Origin: an uncultured Bacillaceae bacterium
GTDB taxonomy: Bacteria > Bacillota > Bacilli > Bacillales > Pradoshiaceae
Direction: 5' to 3'
DNA length: 9,545 bases
Assembly: GCA_904501845.1 (NCBI GenBank)
Contig: CAJGCH010000104.1
Span: 1-9,545 of the forward strand
Position numbers and translations under genes: made by a program. This document shows, piece after piece, positions 1 to 6,869 of this stretch; the stretch's first letter is position 1, and the number at the start of each line of letters is the position of its first letter. The notes beneath the pieces were generated by a model that saw nothing but the letters and a program-made list of their open reading frames with translations, was not told where the DNA came from and made no database searches.

Positions 1-1263
1 CATGGCAATGAACCAGCCGCAGGTGAATCTAATTTGGTCCTAGCGCAAATGATTGCGGAAGGGAAACTTGGCAATGTTCTTGATAAGGCAAATATCATTA
101 TCGTGCCGCGGATCAATCCGGATGGGTCTTACTACTTTAAGCGCTTCATTGCAACTGATATGGATGCCAACAGGGATTATATGAAGGTGGAATATCCGGA
201 GGTTCGCACGGTTTACAAGGCCATCAATGAATACCAGCCTGACGTGGTGTTAGATACACATGAATATACCGTGAATTCATCCCTTTTATCAAAATATGGG
301 GATAAGGGTTCCATTGCTTCCTATGATGTCTTAATTTCTTCCGCCAAGAATTTGAACATTCCGGAAAATCTGCGGAAGACGTCTGATAAGCTCTTGCTGC
401 CGGATGTGCAAAAGGCATTGAAGAAGGAAAACCTATCCTTCCATGATTATTACACCTTATCCTCCTCGAAATCCGGCAAGCTAGTCGCGGAAGAGGGAAG
501 CACGGAAACCCGCATCGGACGTAATGCACTTGGGCTGAAGAACACGTTTACTTATCTGATTGAGACACGCGGCATCAATATTGGGCGTACGGATTTTGAG
601 CGGCGCGTATTTGCCCAGGTGACAGCCCAAGCGAACTTTATCAAGTCGACCGTAAAGAATGCGGACAAGGTGAAGCGGACCGTTGAGCAGGCCCGTAAAA
701 CGGTTGTGAATAAAGGGAAGAATGCGAATGATGATGACAAGATTATCATTACGAGCGAAAATAAACTCCTTCCTGATCAAGAGCTGACCGTTGTCGATCT
801 CGCGAAAGCTGCCAAAGTCGATATCCCGATTGATTGGAAAAGCTCGAGCGATGCCCAGCCGACATTAGAGAGGGAGAGGCCAACCGCCTATATCCTTCCT
901 CCTGCCTATCATCATATTGCTGAGAAGCTCAAGGTTCTTGGTGTGAAGGTCGAGAAGCTGAAGAAAAGCTCTAGCTTATCCGTTGAAAGCTATAAGGTGA
1001 CAGAGAATGAAGTATCGACCCAGCTTGAAAGCTGGCATTATACAAATAAGGTAAAAACAGAGGTCTCAATGAAAAAGAAAACCTTCCCGGCCGGAAGCTA
1101 TGTTTTCAAGATGGACCAGCAGAACGCCAATTACATCGCCTTGGCACTTGAGCCAGAAGGGGTCGACAGCTATGTGACCTTTAATTTCATTCCGGTCGAA
1201 AAAGGGGATGAAATTCCTGTATACCGGTACATGAAAGAAGGCGGGCTTAGGACGAATAGATAA
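1..1263 (+). CDS. M14-family zinc carboxypeptidase, 3' part (5' end outside window)
   Basis: The frame is open from base 1, so the gene starts upstream; the TTG at 34 is an internal Leu codon, not the start. The first residues, HGNEPAAGE, are the M14 zinc signature HxxE (fragment residues H1 and E4). Further on come the substrate-binding Asn-Arg pair (N57-R58, in DANRDY), the third zinc ligand H87 (in LDTHEY) and the likely catalytic Glu E188 (in YLIETRG), in the order expected of a carboxypeptidase A-like fold. About 210 residues follow the catalytic core, a lysine- and serine-rich C-terminal extension that I do not recognise. Family members remove C-terminal residues from peptides; in Bacillus they are often secreted, but the N-terminus that would show a signal peptide is missing. 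A terminator follows directly, so it ends its transcription unit. Confidence 0.9.
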   Translation, partial: HGNEPAAGESNLVLAQMIAEGKLGNVLDKANIIIVPRINPDGSYYFKRFIATDMDANRDYMKVEYPEVRTVYKAINEYQPDVVLDTHEYTVNSSLLSKYGDKGSIASYDVLISSAKNLNIPENLRKTSDKLLLPDVQKALKKENLSFHDYYTLSSSKSGKLVAEEGSTETRIGRNALGLKNTFTYLIETRGINIGRTDFERRVFAQVTAQANFIKSTVKNADKVKRTVEQARKTVVNKGKNANDDDKIIITSENKLLPDQELTVVDLAKAAKVDIPIDWKSSSDAQPTLERERPTAYILPPAYHHIAEKLKVLGVKVEKLKKSSSLSVESYKVTENEVSTQLESWHYTNKVKTEVSMKKKTFPAGSYVFKMDQQNANYIALALEPEGVDSYVTFNFIPVEKGDEIPVYRYMKEGGLRTNR

Positions 1264-1273
1264 AAAATTTTTG

Positions 1274-1304
1274 CAGCCGTTCCTATATAGGAATGGCTGT
1301 TTTT
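1274..1304 (+). terminator. Intrinsic terminator of the carboxypeptidase gene
   Basis: A 12-bp stem, CAGCCGTTCCTA paired with TAGGAATGGCTG (one G-T wobble), with a minimal TA loop region and followed by TTTTT at 1300-1304. It starts 10 bases after the stop codon. Confidence 0.9.
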
Positions 1305-1376
1305 ATTGTTAAGGGGTAGAGCAGTTTCGTAACTATATACTACTTGTTATAATAATCTAACTATTAAAAATTTTTA

Positions 1377-1406
1377 TTGAAAAAAAGTTTGGGTGTTTAG
1401 TAAAAT
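1377..1406 (+). promoter_or_regulatory. Probable sigma-A promoter of the T-box/argS unit
   Basis: TTGAAA at 1377-1382 and TAAAAT at 1401-1406 are separated by 18 bp. Transcription would begin near 1413, just before the first T-box stem. A second TATAAT at 1348-1353 lacks a recognisable -35 element. Confidence 0.6.
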
Positions 1407-1424
1407 TAACGTATATATTAAATT

Positions 1425-1658
1425 CAGTGAAGAAGAGAGTAGTAAACTTGGAAGCATATAGCGAATCAGGGACGGTGCAAGCCTGGTAGTGATTGAGTTT
1501 ATGAAGCACACTTTTGAGAAGATATCCAGAACAACGAAGTAGGGGTATCCGGGGATAACACCTCGTTAGCAAAGAAAGCCGGTTCAATTTTGAACAATTA
1601 GAGTGGTACCGCGGGAACATAAACTCTCGTCTCTTACTTATAGAGACGGGAGTTTTTT
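1425..1658 (+). promoter_or_regulatory. T-box riboswitch leader of argS
   Basis: This leader senses uncharged tRNA and allows read-through into the synthetase gene. Seen directly: the GAAGAAGAGAGTAGTA Stem I start with its AGTA loop (1438-1444); upper Stem I helix AAACTT (1444-1449) with GAGTTT (1495-1500); the distal GACGGTGCAAG region; a Stem IIA/B-like pairing AACGA (1533-1537) with TCGTT (1563-1567); a small Stem III (1582-1595); the T-box core AGAGTGGTACCGCGGG around 1600-1615; and a terminator at 1621-1658. The tRNA-pairing bulge is TGGT (1604-1607), which would pair with a tRNA of discriminator base A. The specifier loop 3' strand (1501-1510, ATGAAGCACA) contains no arginine codon; see findings. 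The T-box identity is firm, the tRNA specificity is not. Confidence 0.93.
1621..1658 (+). terminator. T-box regulatory terminator
   Basis: A 14-bp stem, 1621-1634 with 1642-1655 (one wobble), with a 7-base loop and a T run at 1653-1658. The 5' arm (AACTCT) can instead pair with the AGAG just before the TGGT bulge to form the antiterminator, so the two structures exclude each other. Confidence 0.9.
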
Positions 1659-1683
1659 GTATCATAAAAAAGGAGTGGATTGA

Positions 1684-3369
1684 ATGAAATACGTACAAGA
1701 ATTAGCAGCAGCAATCTATCCCATTGTGAAGGACGAACTCAGCTTAGAGCAGATTGAACAGCTGATTGAAAAACCGAAATATAGCAATCAAGGCGATCTT
1801 GCCTTTCCTTGTTTTTCGTTAGCTAAAACGAGAAGGAAGGCTCCGCAGGCGATTGCTGAAGATATTAGCGGCAGTATATCATCCCCATTATTTGAGAAAT
1901 TGGAAGTGGCTGGCGGATATTTAAACGTTTTCTTGAAGAAGGATGTTGTTCTGCGGGAAGTGCTGCAAGAAATTTTATCCTCAAAAGAGCGTTATGGCGA
2001 CCAGCATGCAGGAGAAGGACAGGTGGCAACCATTGATATGTCATCACCGAATATTGCGAAGCCTTTTTCGATGGGACATTTGCGCTCAACGGTCATTGGG
2101 AATGCTCTTTCATTAATTTTGGAGAAAAATGGCTATGAGACAGTAAAGATTAACCATTTAGGTGATTGGGGTACGCAATTTGGCAAGCTTATAACCGCTT
2201 ATAAGAAGTGGGGCTCAGAAGAAGCGGTTGCTGCGCAGCCGATAAAAGAGCTGTTGAAGCTATATGTCCGATTCCACGATGAAGCAGTCAACAACCCGGC
2301 ACTTGAAGATGAAGCGAGAAAATGGTTCAAGCTTCTGGAGGATGGCAATGAAGAGGCGAAAGCGCTTTGGCAATGGTTCCGGGATGAATCATTAAAGGAA
2401 TTCTCTGCGATTTATGATTTAATGGGTATCGAGTTTGATTCCTTTGCTGGTGAAGCTTTTTATAATGACAAAATGGATATCATCATTGAACAGTTAGAGC
2501 GAATGAATTTATTGACATCATCAGATGGTGCGGAGGTTGTTGAGCTCGCTGATCAAGATCTTCCCCCTGCTCTAATTAGAAAATCAGATGGGGCTACCCT
2601 TTATGCCACACGCGATTTGGCCGCGGCTTATTATCGACAGAACACGTACCACTTCAGCAAGGCATTATATGTAGTGGGGAATGAACAATCCCATTACTTT
2701 AAACAATTAAAGGCTGTATTAAAGAAAATGCAATTTGATTGGGCAGATGATGTCATTCATATCCCATTTGGGATGATGCAGAAGGACGGCAAAAAAATGT
2801 CTACCCGTAAAGGGAAGGTTGTCCTTTTGGAGGAAGTGCTGAAGGAATCGATTGATACCGTTCTAAACACGATTAATGACCGAAATTCAGAGCTGCCGAA
2901 TAAGGAGGAAGTTGCTAAAACCGTTGGTGTGGGTGCGGTAGTGTTCCACGATTTGAAAAACTATAGAAGTAATGACATCGAATTCTCGCTGGAAGATCTT
3001 CTCCGTTTTGAAGGAGAAACAGGACCATATGTTCAGTATACGCATGCAAGAGCTTGTTCTTTGCTACGGAAAGGCGATTGGAAGGAAGAAAGTGAAATTC
3101 AGCTTAGCGGTGTTGAAGAGTGGTCAATTATTAAACAGCTGCAAGAGTTTCCAGGAGTGGTTCGTAAAGCCTGTGATAAATATGACCCATCACTTGTTGC
3201 CAAGTATGCAATTGATTTAGCTCAAACATTCAATAAATATTATGCCGAAGTACGGATCCTCGCAGATGACGAGCGTAAAAATGATCGTTTGACACTTGTT
3301 TATTGTGTTACGGTTGTATTGGCGGAAGCATTGAGACTATTAGGTATCGGTGCTCCGAAAGAAATGTAA
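1684..3369 (+). CDS. argS: Arginyl-tRNA synthetase (class I), argS2 type
   Basis: This enzyme charges tRNA-Arg with arginine in the cytoplasm. At 561 residues it has the usual length of bacterial ArgRS. Order: N-terminal additional domain (about 1-85); catalytic Rossmann fold with SSPNIAKPFSMGHLRST (120-136), where SMGH is the HIGH signature; GDWGTQFG shortly after; the KMSK-type loop KMSTRKG (from K371); then the DALR anticodon-binding domain from about GPYVQYTHARA to the typical C-terminal ending LLGIGAPKEM. The ATG is set by an AAGGAGTGG ribosome binding site at 1670-1678. It is a single-gene unit between the T-box and its own terminator. The sequence resembles, from memory, the second ArgRS (ArgS2) of the B. 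cereus group, so the genome may carry another argS; this cannot be seen here. Confidence 0.96.
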   Translation: MKYVQELAAAIYPIVKDELSLEQIEQLIEKPKYSNQGDLAFPCFSLAKTRRKAPQAIAEDISGSISSPLFEKLEVAGGYLNVFLKKDVVLREVLQEILSSKERYGDQHAGEGQVATIDMSSPNIAKPFSMGHLRSTVIGNALSLILEKNGYETVKINHLGDWGTQFGKLITAYKKWGSEEAVAAQPIKELLKLYVRFHDEAVNNPALEDEARKWFKLLEDGNEEAKALWQWFRDESLKEFSAIYDLMGIEFDSFAGEAFYNDKMDIIIEQLERMNLLTSSDGAEVVELADQDLPPALIRKSDGATLYATRDLAAAYYRQNTYHFSKALYVVGNEQSHYFKQLKAVLKKMQFDWADDVIHIPFGMMQKDGKKMSTRKGKVVLLEEVLKESIDTVLNTINDRNSELPNKEEVAKTVGVGAVVFHDLKNYRSNDIEFSLEDLLRFEGETGPYVQYTHARACSLLRKGDWKEESEIQLSGVEEWSIIKQLQEFPGVVRKACDKYDPSLVAKYAIDLAQTFNKYYAEVRILADDERKNDRLTLVYCVTVVLAEALRLLGIGAPKEM

Positions 3370-3406
3370 GGAAAACATTTGGATTGATTTCTGTCTAAAA
3401 AGCCTT

Positions 3407-3457
3407 AGGCGGCTTGAGCTCTGTCTATTCTAAGAGAGTCAAGCCGCCTGATTTTTT
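3407..3457 (+). terminator. Intrinsic terminator of argS
   Basis: A perfect 11-bp stem, AGGCGGCTTGA (3407-3417) with TCAAGCCGCCT (3439-3449), with further CTCT/AGAG pairing inside and TTTTTT at 3452-3457. Confidence 0.92.
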
Positions 3458-3612
3458 ATGGCAACGTTGGTTATGGTAGAACTTTATAAACTGCTCAGAC
3501 TCGTGTATATGTCAATAATACTTCTCGGCTTTTATTGTCCTCAAAAACGCTCCAATTGGATAGTATCGATGCAGCGGTCCGCTCTTATTTAAATTATCTT
3601 ATCCAGTTCTTT

Positions 3613-3641
3613 TTGCACTTTTGGCTATGAATCGGTAAAAT
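3613..3641 (+). promoter_or_regulatory. Candidate sigma-A promoter upstream of dus
   Basis: TTGCAC (3613-3618) and TAAAAT (3636-3641) are 17 bp apart. Transcription would begin near 3648 and give a leader of about 120 bases for dus. A separate TATAAT at 3746-3751, with only a poor -35 (TTTATA), lies immediately before dus and is an alternative. Confidence 0.45.
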
Positions 3642-3655
3642 TGATATGTTAAAAT

Positions 3656-3680
3656 CAACATCGTTTGATATGTTGTTTTT
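3656..3680 (+). terminator. Small terminator-like hairpin in the dus leader
   Basis: CAACAT (3656-3661) pairs with ATGTTG (3670-3675) over an 8-base loop, and TTTTT follows at 3676-3680. The stem is short. An overlapping pairing, ATGTT (3646-3650) with AACAT (3657-3661), would exclude it. It lies only about 8 bases after the start point predicted from the 3613-3641 promoter. Confidence 0.35.
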
Positions 3681-3771
3681 AGGCATGCTATAAGTGTAGA
3701 AGAGTTAAGGCTTTTGTCGGTTTTTATATGACAGGGTCTGATTTGTATAATGAGAGGATTTGAGCAGAACG

Positions 3772-4740
3772 ATGAAAGAAAATTTTTGGCTCGATTTGCC
3801 GCGGCCATTTTTTATACTGGCACCAATGGAAGATGTGACAGATGTTGTTTTTCGTCATGTCGTGAGTGAGGCAGCCAGACCGGATGTGTTTTTCACGGAG
3901 TTTGCCAATTCAGAGAGTTATTGTCATCCTGAGGGAAGGGACAGTGTGCGCGGCCGGCTGACTTTTACAGAGGATGAGCAGCCGATTGTCGCTCATATAT
4001 GGGGCGATAAGCCTGAATATTTCCGTCAAATGAGCATCGGGATGGCGGAGCTAGGGTATAAGGGAATCGATATCAATATGGGCTGCCCTGTGCCGAACGT
4101 GGCAGAAAACGGGAAGGGAAGCGGCCTGATCTGCCGTCCGGAGCTGGCAGCAGAGCTCATTCAAGCGGCGAAAGCAGGTGGCTTGCCCGTTAGCGTAAAA
4201 ACAAGGCTCGGTTTCACGGAAGTGGATGAATGGCGTGATTGGCTGACCCATATATTGAAGCAAGATATTGTGAACCTCTCCATTCACCTTCGTACAAGAG
4301 AGGAAATGAGTAAGGTGGATGCGCACTGGGAGCTGATTCCTGAGATTAAGAAGCTTCGTGATGAGGTGGCGCCAGATACGCTATTGACCATCAATGGTGA
4401 TATTCTTGACCGTCAAATTGGCATGCAGCTTGCCGAGAAATATGGTGTGGATGGAGTTATGATCGGCCGCGGTATTTTTAAAAATCCATTTGCCTTTGAG
4501 AAGGATCCAAAGGAACATAGCAGTAAAGAGCTGCTTGATCTTCTAAGATTACATTTGGATCTGCATGATCAATACTCAAGCATTGAGCGTCGTCCTTATA
4601 AACCTCTGACACGCTTTTTTAAGATATATGTCAAGGGCTTCCGAGGGGCAAGTGAATTGAGAAATCAGCTAATGAACACAAACTCTACGAATGAAGCGCG
4701 AGCATTGCTCGATCAATTTGAACTCCCTGGTGAGGAGTAA
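3772..4740 (+). CDS. dus: tRNA-dihydrouridine synthase family protein
   Basis: This FMN enzyme reduces uridines in the tRNA D-loop with NAD(P)H. The start at ATG 3772 gives 322 residues and the N-terminus MKENFWLDLPRPFFILAPMED. Seen: the FMN-binding LAPMEDVTD strand near the N-terminus; the catalytic-Cys motif INMGCPVPNV with C105 followed by GKGSG; VKTRLGF, where the Lys contacts FMN; and GVDGVMIGRGIFKNP, the flavin phosphate-binding end of the TIM barrel. The usual HGRT motif reads HLRT (IHLRTREEM), a variant. A TTG at 3760 would add four residues, but the AGAGG at 3753-3757 is too close to it; it is also 14 bases from the ATG, so neither spacing is ideal and the ATG is chosen on family resemblance. 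A single-gene unit. Which D position it modifies cannot be told. Confidence 0.9.
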   Translation: MKENFWLDLPRPFFILAPMEDVTDVVFRHVVSEAARPDVFFTEFANSESYCHPEGRDSVRGRLTFTEDEQPIVAHIWGDKPEYFRQMSIGMAELGYKGIDINMGCPVPNVAENGKGSGLICRPELAAELIQAAKAGGLPVSVKTRLGFTEVDEWRDWLTHILKQDIVNLSIHLRTREEMSKVDAHWELIPEIKKLRDEVAPDTLLTINGDILDRQIGMQLAEKYGVDGVMIGRGIFKNPFAFEKDPKEHSSKELLDLLRLHLDLHDQYSSIERRPYKPLTRFFKIYVKGFRGASELRNQLMNTNSTNEARALLDQFELPGEE

Positions 4741-4750
4741 AACCTATAGA

Positions 4751-4786
4751 CAGACGGAAGAACGATTCGTTTTTCCGTCTGTTTTT
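4751..4786 (+). terminator. Intrinsic terminator of dus
   Basis: A 14-bp stem, CAGACGGAAGAACG (4751-4764) with CGTTTTTCCGTCTG (4768-4781, one wobble), an ATT loop, then TTTTT. Confidence 0.93.
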
Positions 4787-4846
4787 ATGTCATTTAGGCG
4801 TATGTCCATCAAAATTACCCATAATAAATTATGAAAAATAATAAAA

Positions 4847-4855
4847 TGATATAAT
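4847..4855 (+). promoter_or_regulatory. Extended -10 promoter of the tetR gene
   Basis: TGATATAAT matches the extended -10 TGnTATAAT perfectly. The -35 region is AT-rich without a good match. Transcription would begin near 4862, leaving a leader of about 24 bases. No copy of the GTAACA dyad found downstream is present here. Confidence 0.65.
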
Positions 4856-4885
4856 GAAACCATCAATCATAAGTGGGGCTGAGCT

Positions 4886-5473
4886 ATGAATAGTGTATAT
4901 TCAACTGAAGAGACAGACATTCAATCGGCTAAGGAGAAATTAATCATTGGATTTCGCCAATTAGTGCTGAAGAAGAATTTTGAGAAGCTGACAGTGGCTG
5001 AAATATGTGAACAGGCCAATGTGTCCAGGAAGACCTTCTATACATATTTCAAGGATAAGAATGATATTATTGAGCAAATTGTGCGGCATAGTTTAACACA
5101 GCCGTTTGCTGAGTTAAGAAAGCTGTATGTGCTGCATGATATGGCATCAACCGTCATTATGGAATGGCTGTATCAACGGATTTATGAGGACCGGGAATTC
5201 TATATCGAGATCAGCCGGTTTAATGGTCAGAATTCATTTGAGGAATTCTTGTTGAAGCATACGACAAACATGCTGGAGAATGCACTGAGTACAGTAAATA
5301 TGCCTGATTTAGATAAGGAATATACCATCTATTTTTATGCGTCATCTCATACGGCTTTACTGATTAAGTGGATACGAGATGGCATGGTCGTCTCACCGGC
5401 GAAAATGGCATCATTTTATGAGACGTGGACGATTCCTATCTGGCGCAGCTTCTACGAAAATAAGCTGAGGTAA
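4886..5473 (+). CDS. TetR/AcrR-family transcriptional regulator
   Basis: A 195-residue ligand-responsive DNA-binding protein, normal for the family. The N-terminal TetR_N domain spans about residues 15-62: a helix (KEKLIIGFRQLVLKK), then the helix-turn-helix LTVAEICEQANVSRKTFYTYF and the following KDKNDIIEQI, which is the classic recognition-helix ending. The C-terminal ligand and dimer domain is all helical, rich in aromatic residues (Trp, Tyr, Phe), with no ligand signature I recognise; it resembles the C-terminal domain type common in Firmicutes TetR proteins. The ATG follows a weak GTGGGG (4873-4878). No terminator separates it from the dehydrogenase 111 bases downstream, so read-through is likely, and the palindromes in between are natural operator candidates. 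The ligand is probably the substrate or product of the SDR, by inference only. Confidence 0.9.
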   Translation: MNSVYSTEETDIQSAKEKLIIGFRQLVLKKNFEKLTVAEICEQANVSRKTFYTYFKDKNDIIEQIVRHSLTQPFAELRKLYVLHDMASTVIMEWLYQRIYEDREFYIEISRFNGQNSFEEFLLKHTTNMLENALSTVNMPDLDKEYTIYFYASSHTALLIKWIRDGMVVSPAKMASFYETWTIPIWRSFYENKLR

Positions 5474-5506
5474 CATATCTTTCAAGATGTTACTGTTCCA
5501 GTAACA
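5470..5506. promoter_or_regulatory. Overlapping inverted repeats, candidate TetR operator
   Basis: GTAACAT (5470-5476) is mirrored by ATGTTAC (5487-5493), and that same element is mirrored again as TGTTACTG-TTC-CAGTAACA (5488-5506), a perfect 8+3+8 dyad. Three alternating half-sites of GTAACA/TGTTAC thus lie between the tetR stop codon (inside the first half-site) and the SDR gene. There is no T run, so a terminator is unlikely. Binding by the adjacent TetR protein is an inference. Confidence 0.65.
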
Positions 5507-5531
5507 CTCCATCGAAATTGACAATCGATTA

Positions 5532-5546
5532 TTGTAAGCGCTCCCA
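5532..5546 (+). promoter_or_regulatory. cre site (CcpA box)
   Basis: TTGTAAGCGCTCCCA fits the Bacillus consensus WTGNAANCGNWNNCW at all 15 positions. It lies 38 bases before the SDR start codon and about 13 bp before a possible -10 (TATAGT, 5559-5564), where bound CcpA would cover the -35 region. This predicts carbon catabolite repression of the SDR. A TTGACA at 5518-5523, inside a dyad ATCGA (5511-5515)/TCGAT (5525-5529), has no -10 at normal spacing. Confidence 0.75.
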
Positions 5547-5584
5547 TTACACTGGAAGTATAGTGAAAAAAGGGAGTGGTATAT

Positions 5585-6370
5585 ATGCAATTAGAAGGAA
5601 AAAGGATTATTGTAACAGGCGGTGCGAGCGGCATCGGTGCTGGAACGGTACGTGCCTATGTTCGCGAAGGCGCCATCGTGTCGGCATTAGATATTAATGA
5701 TGAATTAGGAATGAAGGTCGTCGAGGAAGCAAATGCCAAAGGTCCGGGGAAGGCGACTTACTATCACTGTAATATAGCTAAGCCTGAGGAAGTATTTGCT
5801 GTTTTTGAACAAGCTGGCAAGGACATGGGCGGGCTGGACGTTCTGGCACATGTGGCCGGAGTTGAGTCACTGAAAAAGGCAGAGGACTATAAGCCGGAGG
5901 ATATGGACTTCGTATGGGGCATCAATATTAACGGCATGATTTACACAAATCAGGCTGCCTGCAAGATCATGAAGGAACAAGATGGGGAAGGGGCCATCAT
6001 CAATTTCGCCTCAGATGTCGCATTAGCCGGCCAGCCGAATGGGGCCTTGTATGCTGCCTCTAAGGGAGCGGTTCTTTCTTGGACAAAAACAATCGCCTAT
6101 GAATGGGCGATACAGTATAATATCCGCTGCAATTGTGTGAACCCGACGATGAAAACACCGATGTACCAAGAATATTTGGATAATCTAGAAGAGGAAGAAC
6201 GGGCAAAATTCTTGGCCGCTGAACGGTTGAAAGTGCCAATGCGCGGCGAAATGGGCGATGTGGATCGTGATATGGCGCCGGTCATGGTTTTCTTGGCATC
6301 CGATGCTTCTGGTTATATCAATGGACAAATCATCCCGGTCAATGGCGGTAGGAATATGCTCCGCGGATAA
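5585..6370 (+). CDS. Short-chain dehydrogenase/reductase (SDR), NAD-type
   Basis: A classical SDR of 261 residues that would oxidise an alcohol or reduce a ketone in the cytoplasm. Seen: the cofactor glycine motif TGGASGIG (11-18); D36 at the end of beta-2 (SALDIND), favouring NAD(H) over NADP(H); AHVAG (88-92) in place of the usual NNAG; N114 or N116 in the GININGM helix; S143, Y156 and K160 as the catalytic Ser-(x12)-Tyr-(x3)-Lys; and the C-terminal GQIIPVNGG. The ATG at 5585 is chosen because AGGGAG (5571-5576) sits 8 bases before it; a GTG at 5576 overlaps that site. The gene follows the TetR gene and a cre box and ends at its own terminator. The long YQEYLDNLEEEERAKF loop is probably the substrate lid. 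The substrate is unknown. Confidence 0.92.
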   Translation: MQLEGKRIIVTGGASGIGAGTVRAYVREGAIVSALDINDELGMKVVEEANAKGPGKATYYHCNIAKPEEVFAVFEQAGKDMGGLDVLAHVAGVESLKKAEDYKPEDMDFVWGININGMIYTNQAACKIMKEQDGEGAIINFASDVALAGQPNGALYAASKGAVLSWTKTIAYEWAIQYNIRCNCVNPTMKTPMYQEYLDNLEEEERAKFLAAERLKVPMRGEMGDVDRDMAPVMVFLASDASGYINGQIIPVNGGRNMLRG

Positions 6371-6375
6371 AATTC

Positions 6376-6409
6376 AATCTCACCTGCAGAAAACAGGTGA
6401 GATTTTTTT
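6376..6409 (+). terminator. Intrinsic terminator of the first SDR gene
   Basis: A perfect 11-bp stem, AATCTCACCTG (6376-6386) with CAGGTGAGATT (6394-6404), and a T run at 6403-6409. It lies between two convergent genes. In the opposite direction the stem is followed by only a short T-rich stretch, so it may serve the minus-strand gene weakly. Confidence 0.92.
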
Positions 6410-6413
6410 ATTG

Positions 6414-6824
6414 TTAGAAGGTGTCCCTAACATCAGCGATTGTATAGTTAAATAGTACCTTACTAAACTCCGCTTCTGCTTCCTCTAATATTTGGATCAT
6501 CAGCTGATCTGTTTTATTTAAGATAAGTGTTTCATCTTTTAGGACGCTATTTTTCATTAGTGCAAGATAGACATCATATATCGTTATGGCAGATGGATCG
6601 GCATTTATCTTGTAACCGCCATAGCGTCCGCCATATCCAATCACCAGATTATCCTCCATTAATTTAGCCAGTACTTTTCTGATGAAGCTGGACTCAATCC
6701 CAAGTTTTTCTGCTAGTGAATTACTGGACATCAGTTCGTTTGTTGCGGCAAGAATGGCTAAGGATTTAATAGCGGTATTAAACCAAGTAATTCGATATTC
6801 CCCATACTGTGGACCTTTTAGCAT
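6414..6824 (-). CDS. Rrf2-family transcriptional regulator without cysteines
   Basis: A 136-residue winged-helix regulator. After a short leader the helix ITWFNTAIKSLAILA is followed by the helix-turn-helix SSNSLAEKLGIESSFIRKVLAKLMEDNLV and the wing GYGGRYGGYKI, all typical of Rrf2; then the DVYLAL segment and a dimer helix (TDQLMIQILEEAEAEF). Rrf2 proteins such as IscR and NsrR bind an iron-sulfur cluster through three cysteines; this protein has none, as in the YwnA-like branch, so a cluster is excluded. The start is ATG at 6824, preceded by GGAAG at 8 bases; an upstream in-frame TTG (6851) has no ribosome binding site and lies only about 12 bases from the predicted transcription start. It diverges from the SDR-P450 operon, whose promoter carries a palindrome, and is its likely regulator. 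Confidence 0.88.
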   Translation of the reverse strand: MLKGPQYGEYRITWFNTAIKSLAILAATNELMSSNSLAEKLGIESSFIRKVLAKLMEDNLVIGYGGRYGGYKINADPSAITIYDVYLALMKNSVLKDETLILNKTDQLMIQILEEAEAEFSKVLFNYTIADVRDTF

Positions 6825-6869
6825 ATGAATCACTTCCAATACTAATTTCAACTTTTTTATAGTGATTCT

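Larger units (their letters stand above)
3458..3771. other. Spacer between argS and dus without a convincing gene
   Basis: Both strands are broken by stops. A 44-codon frame from ATG 3458 begins in the T run of the argS terminator and has no ribosome binding site. The spacer holds a candidate promoter (3613-3641), a hairpin with a T run (3656-3680), and a direct repeat TTGATATGTT (3641-3650 and 3665-3674). Confidence 0.6.

Noticed and set aside
34..36. TTG as the start of the carboxypeptidase gene
   Set aside because: The frame is open to base 1 and encodes the essential HxxE zinc motif before this codon, so the gene begins outside the window.
3458..3592. 44-codon frame with a hydrophobic centre after argS
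   Set aside because: It begins within the terminator T run, has no ribosome binding site, and nothing about its composition requires it to be coding.
5470..5506. Intrinsic terminator of the tetR gene
   Set aside because: There is no T run after either dyad, and the 3-bp and shared-arm geometry fits a DNA-binding site better than an RNA hairpin.
6258..6455. Plus-strand frame overlapping the end of the SDR gene and the Rrf2 gene
   Set aside because: It runs across the SDR terminator, out of frame with strongly supported genes on both sides, and has no start signal.
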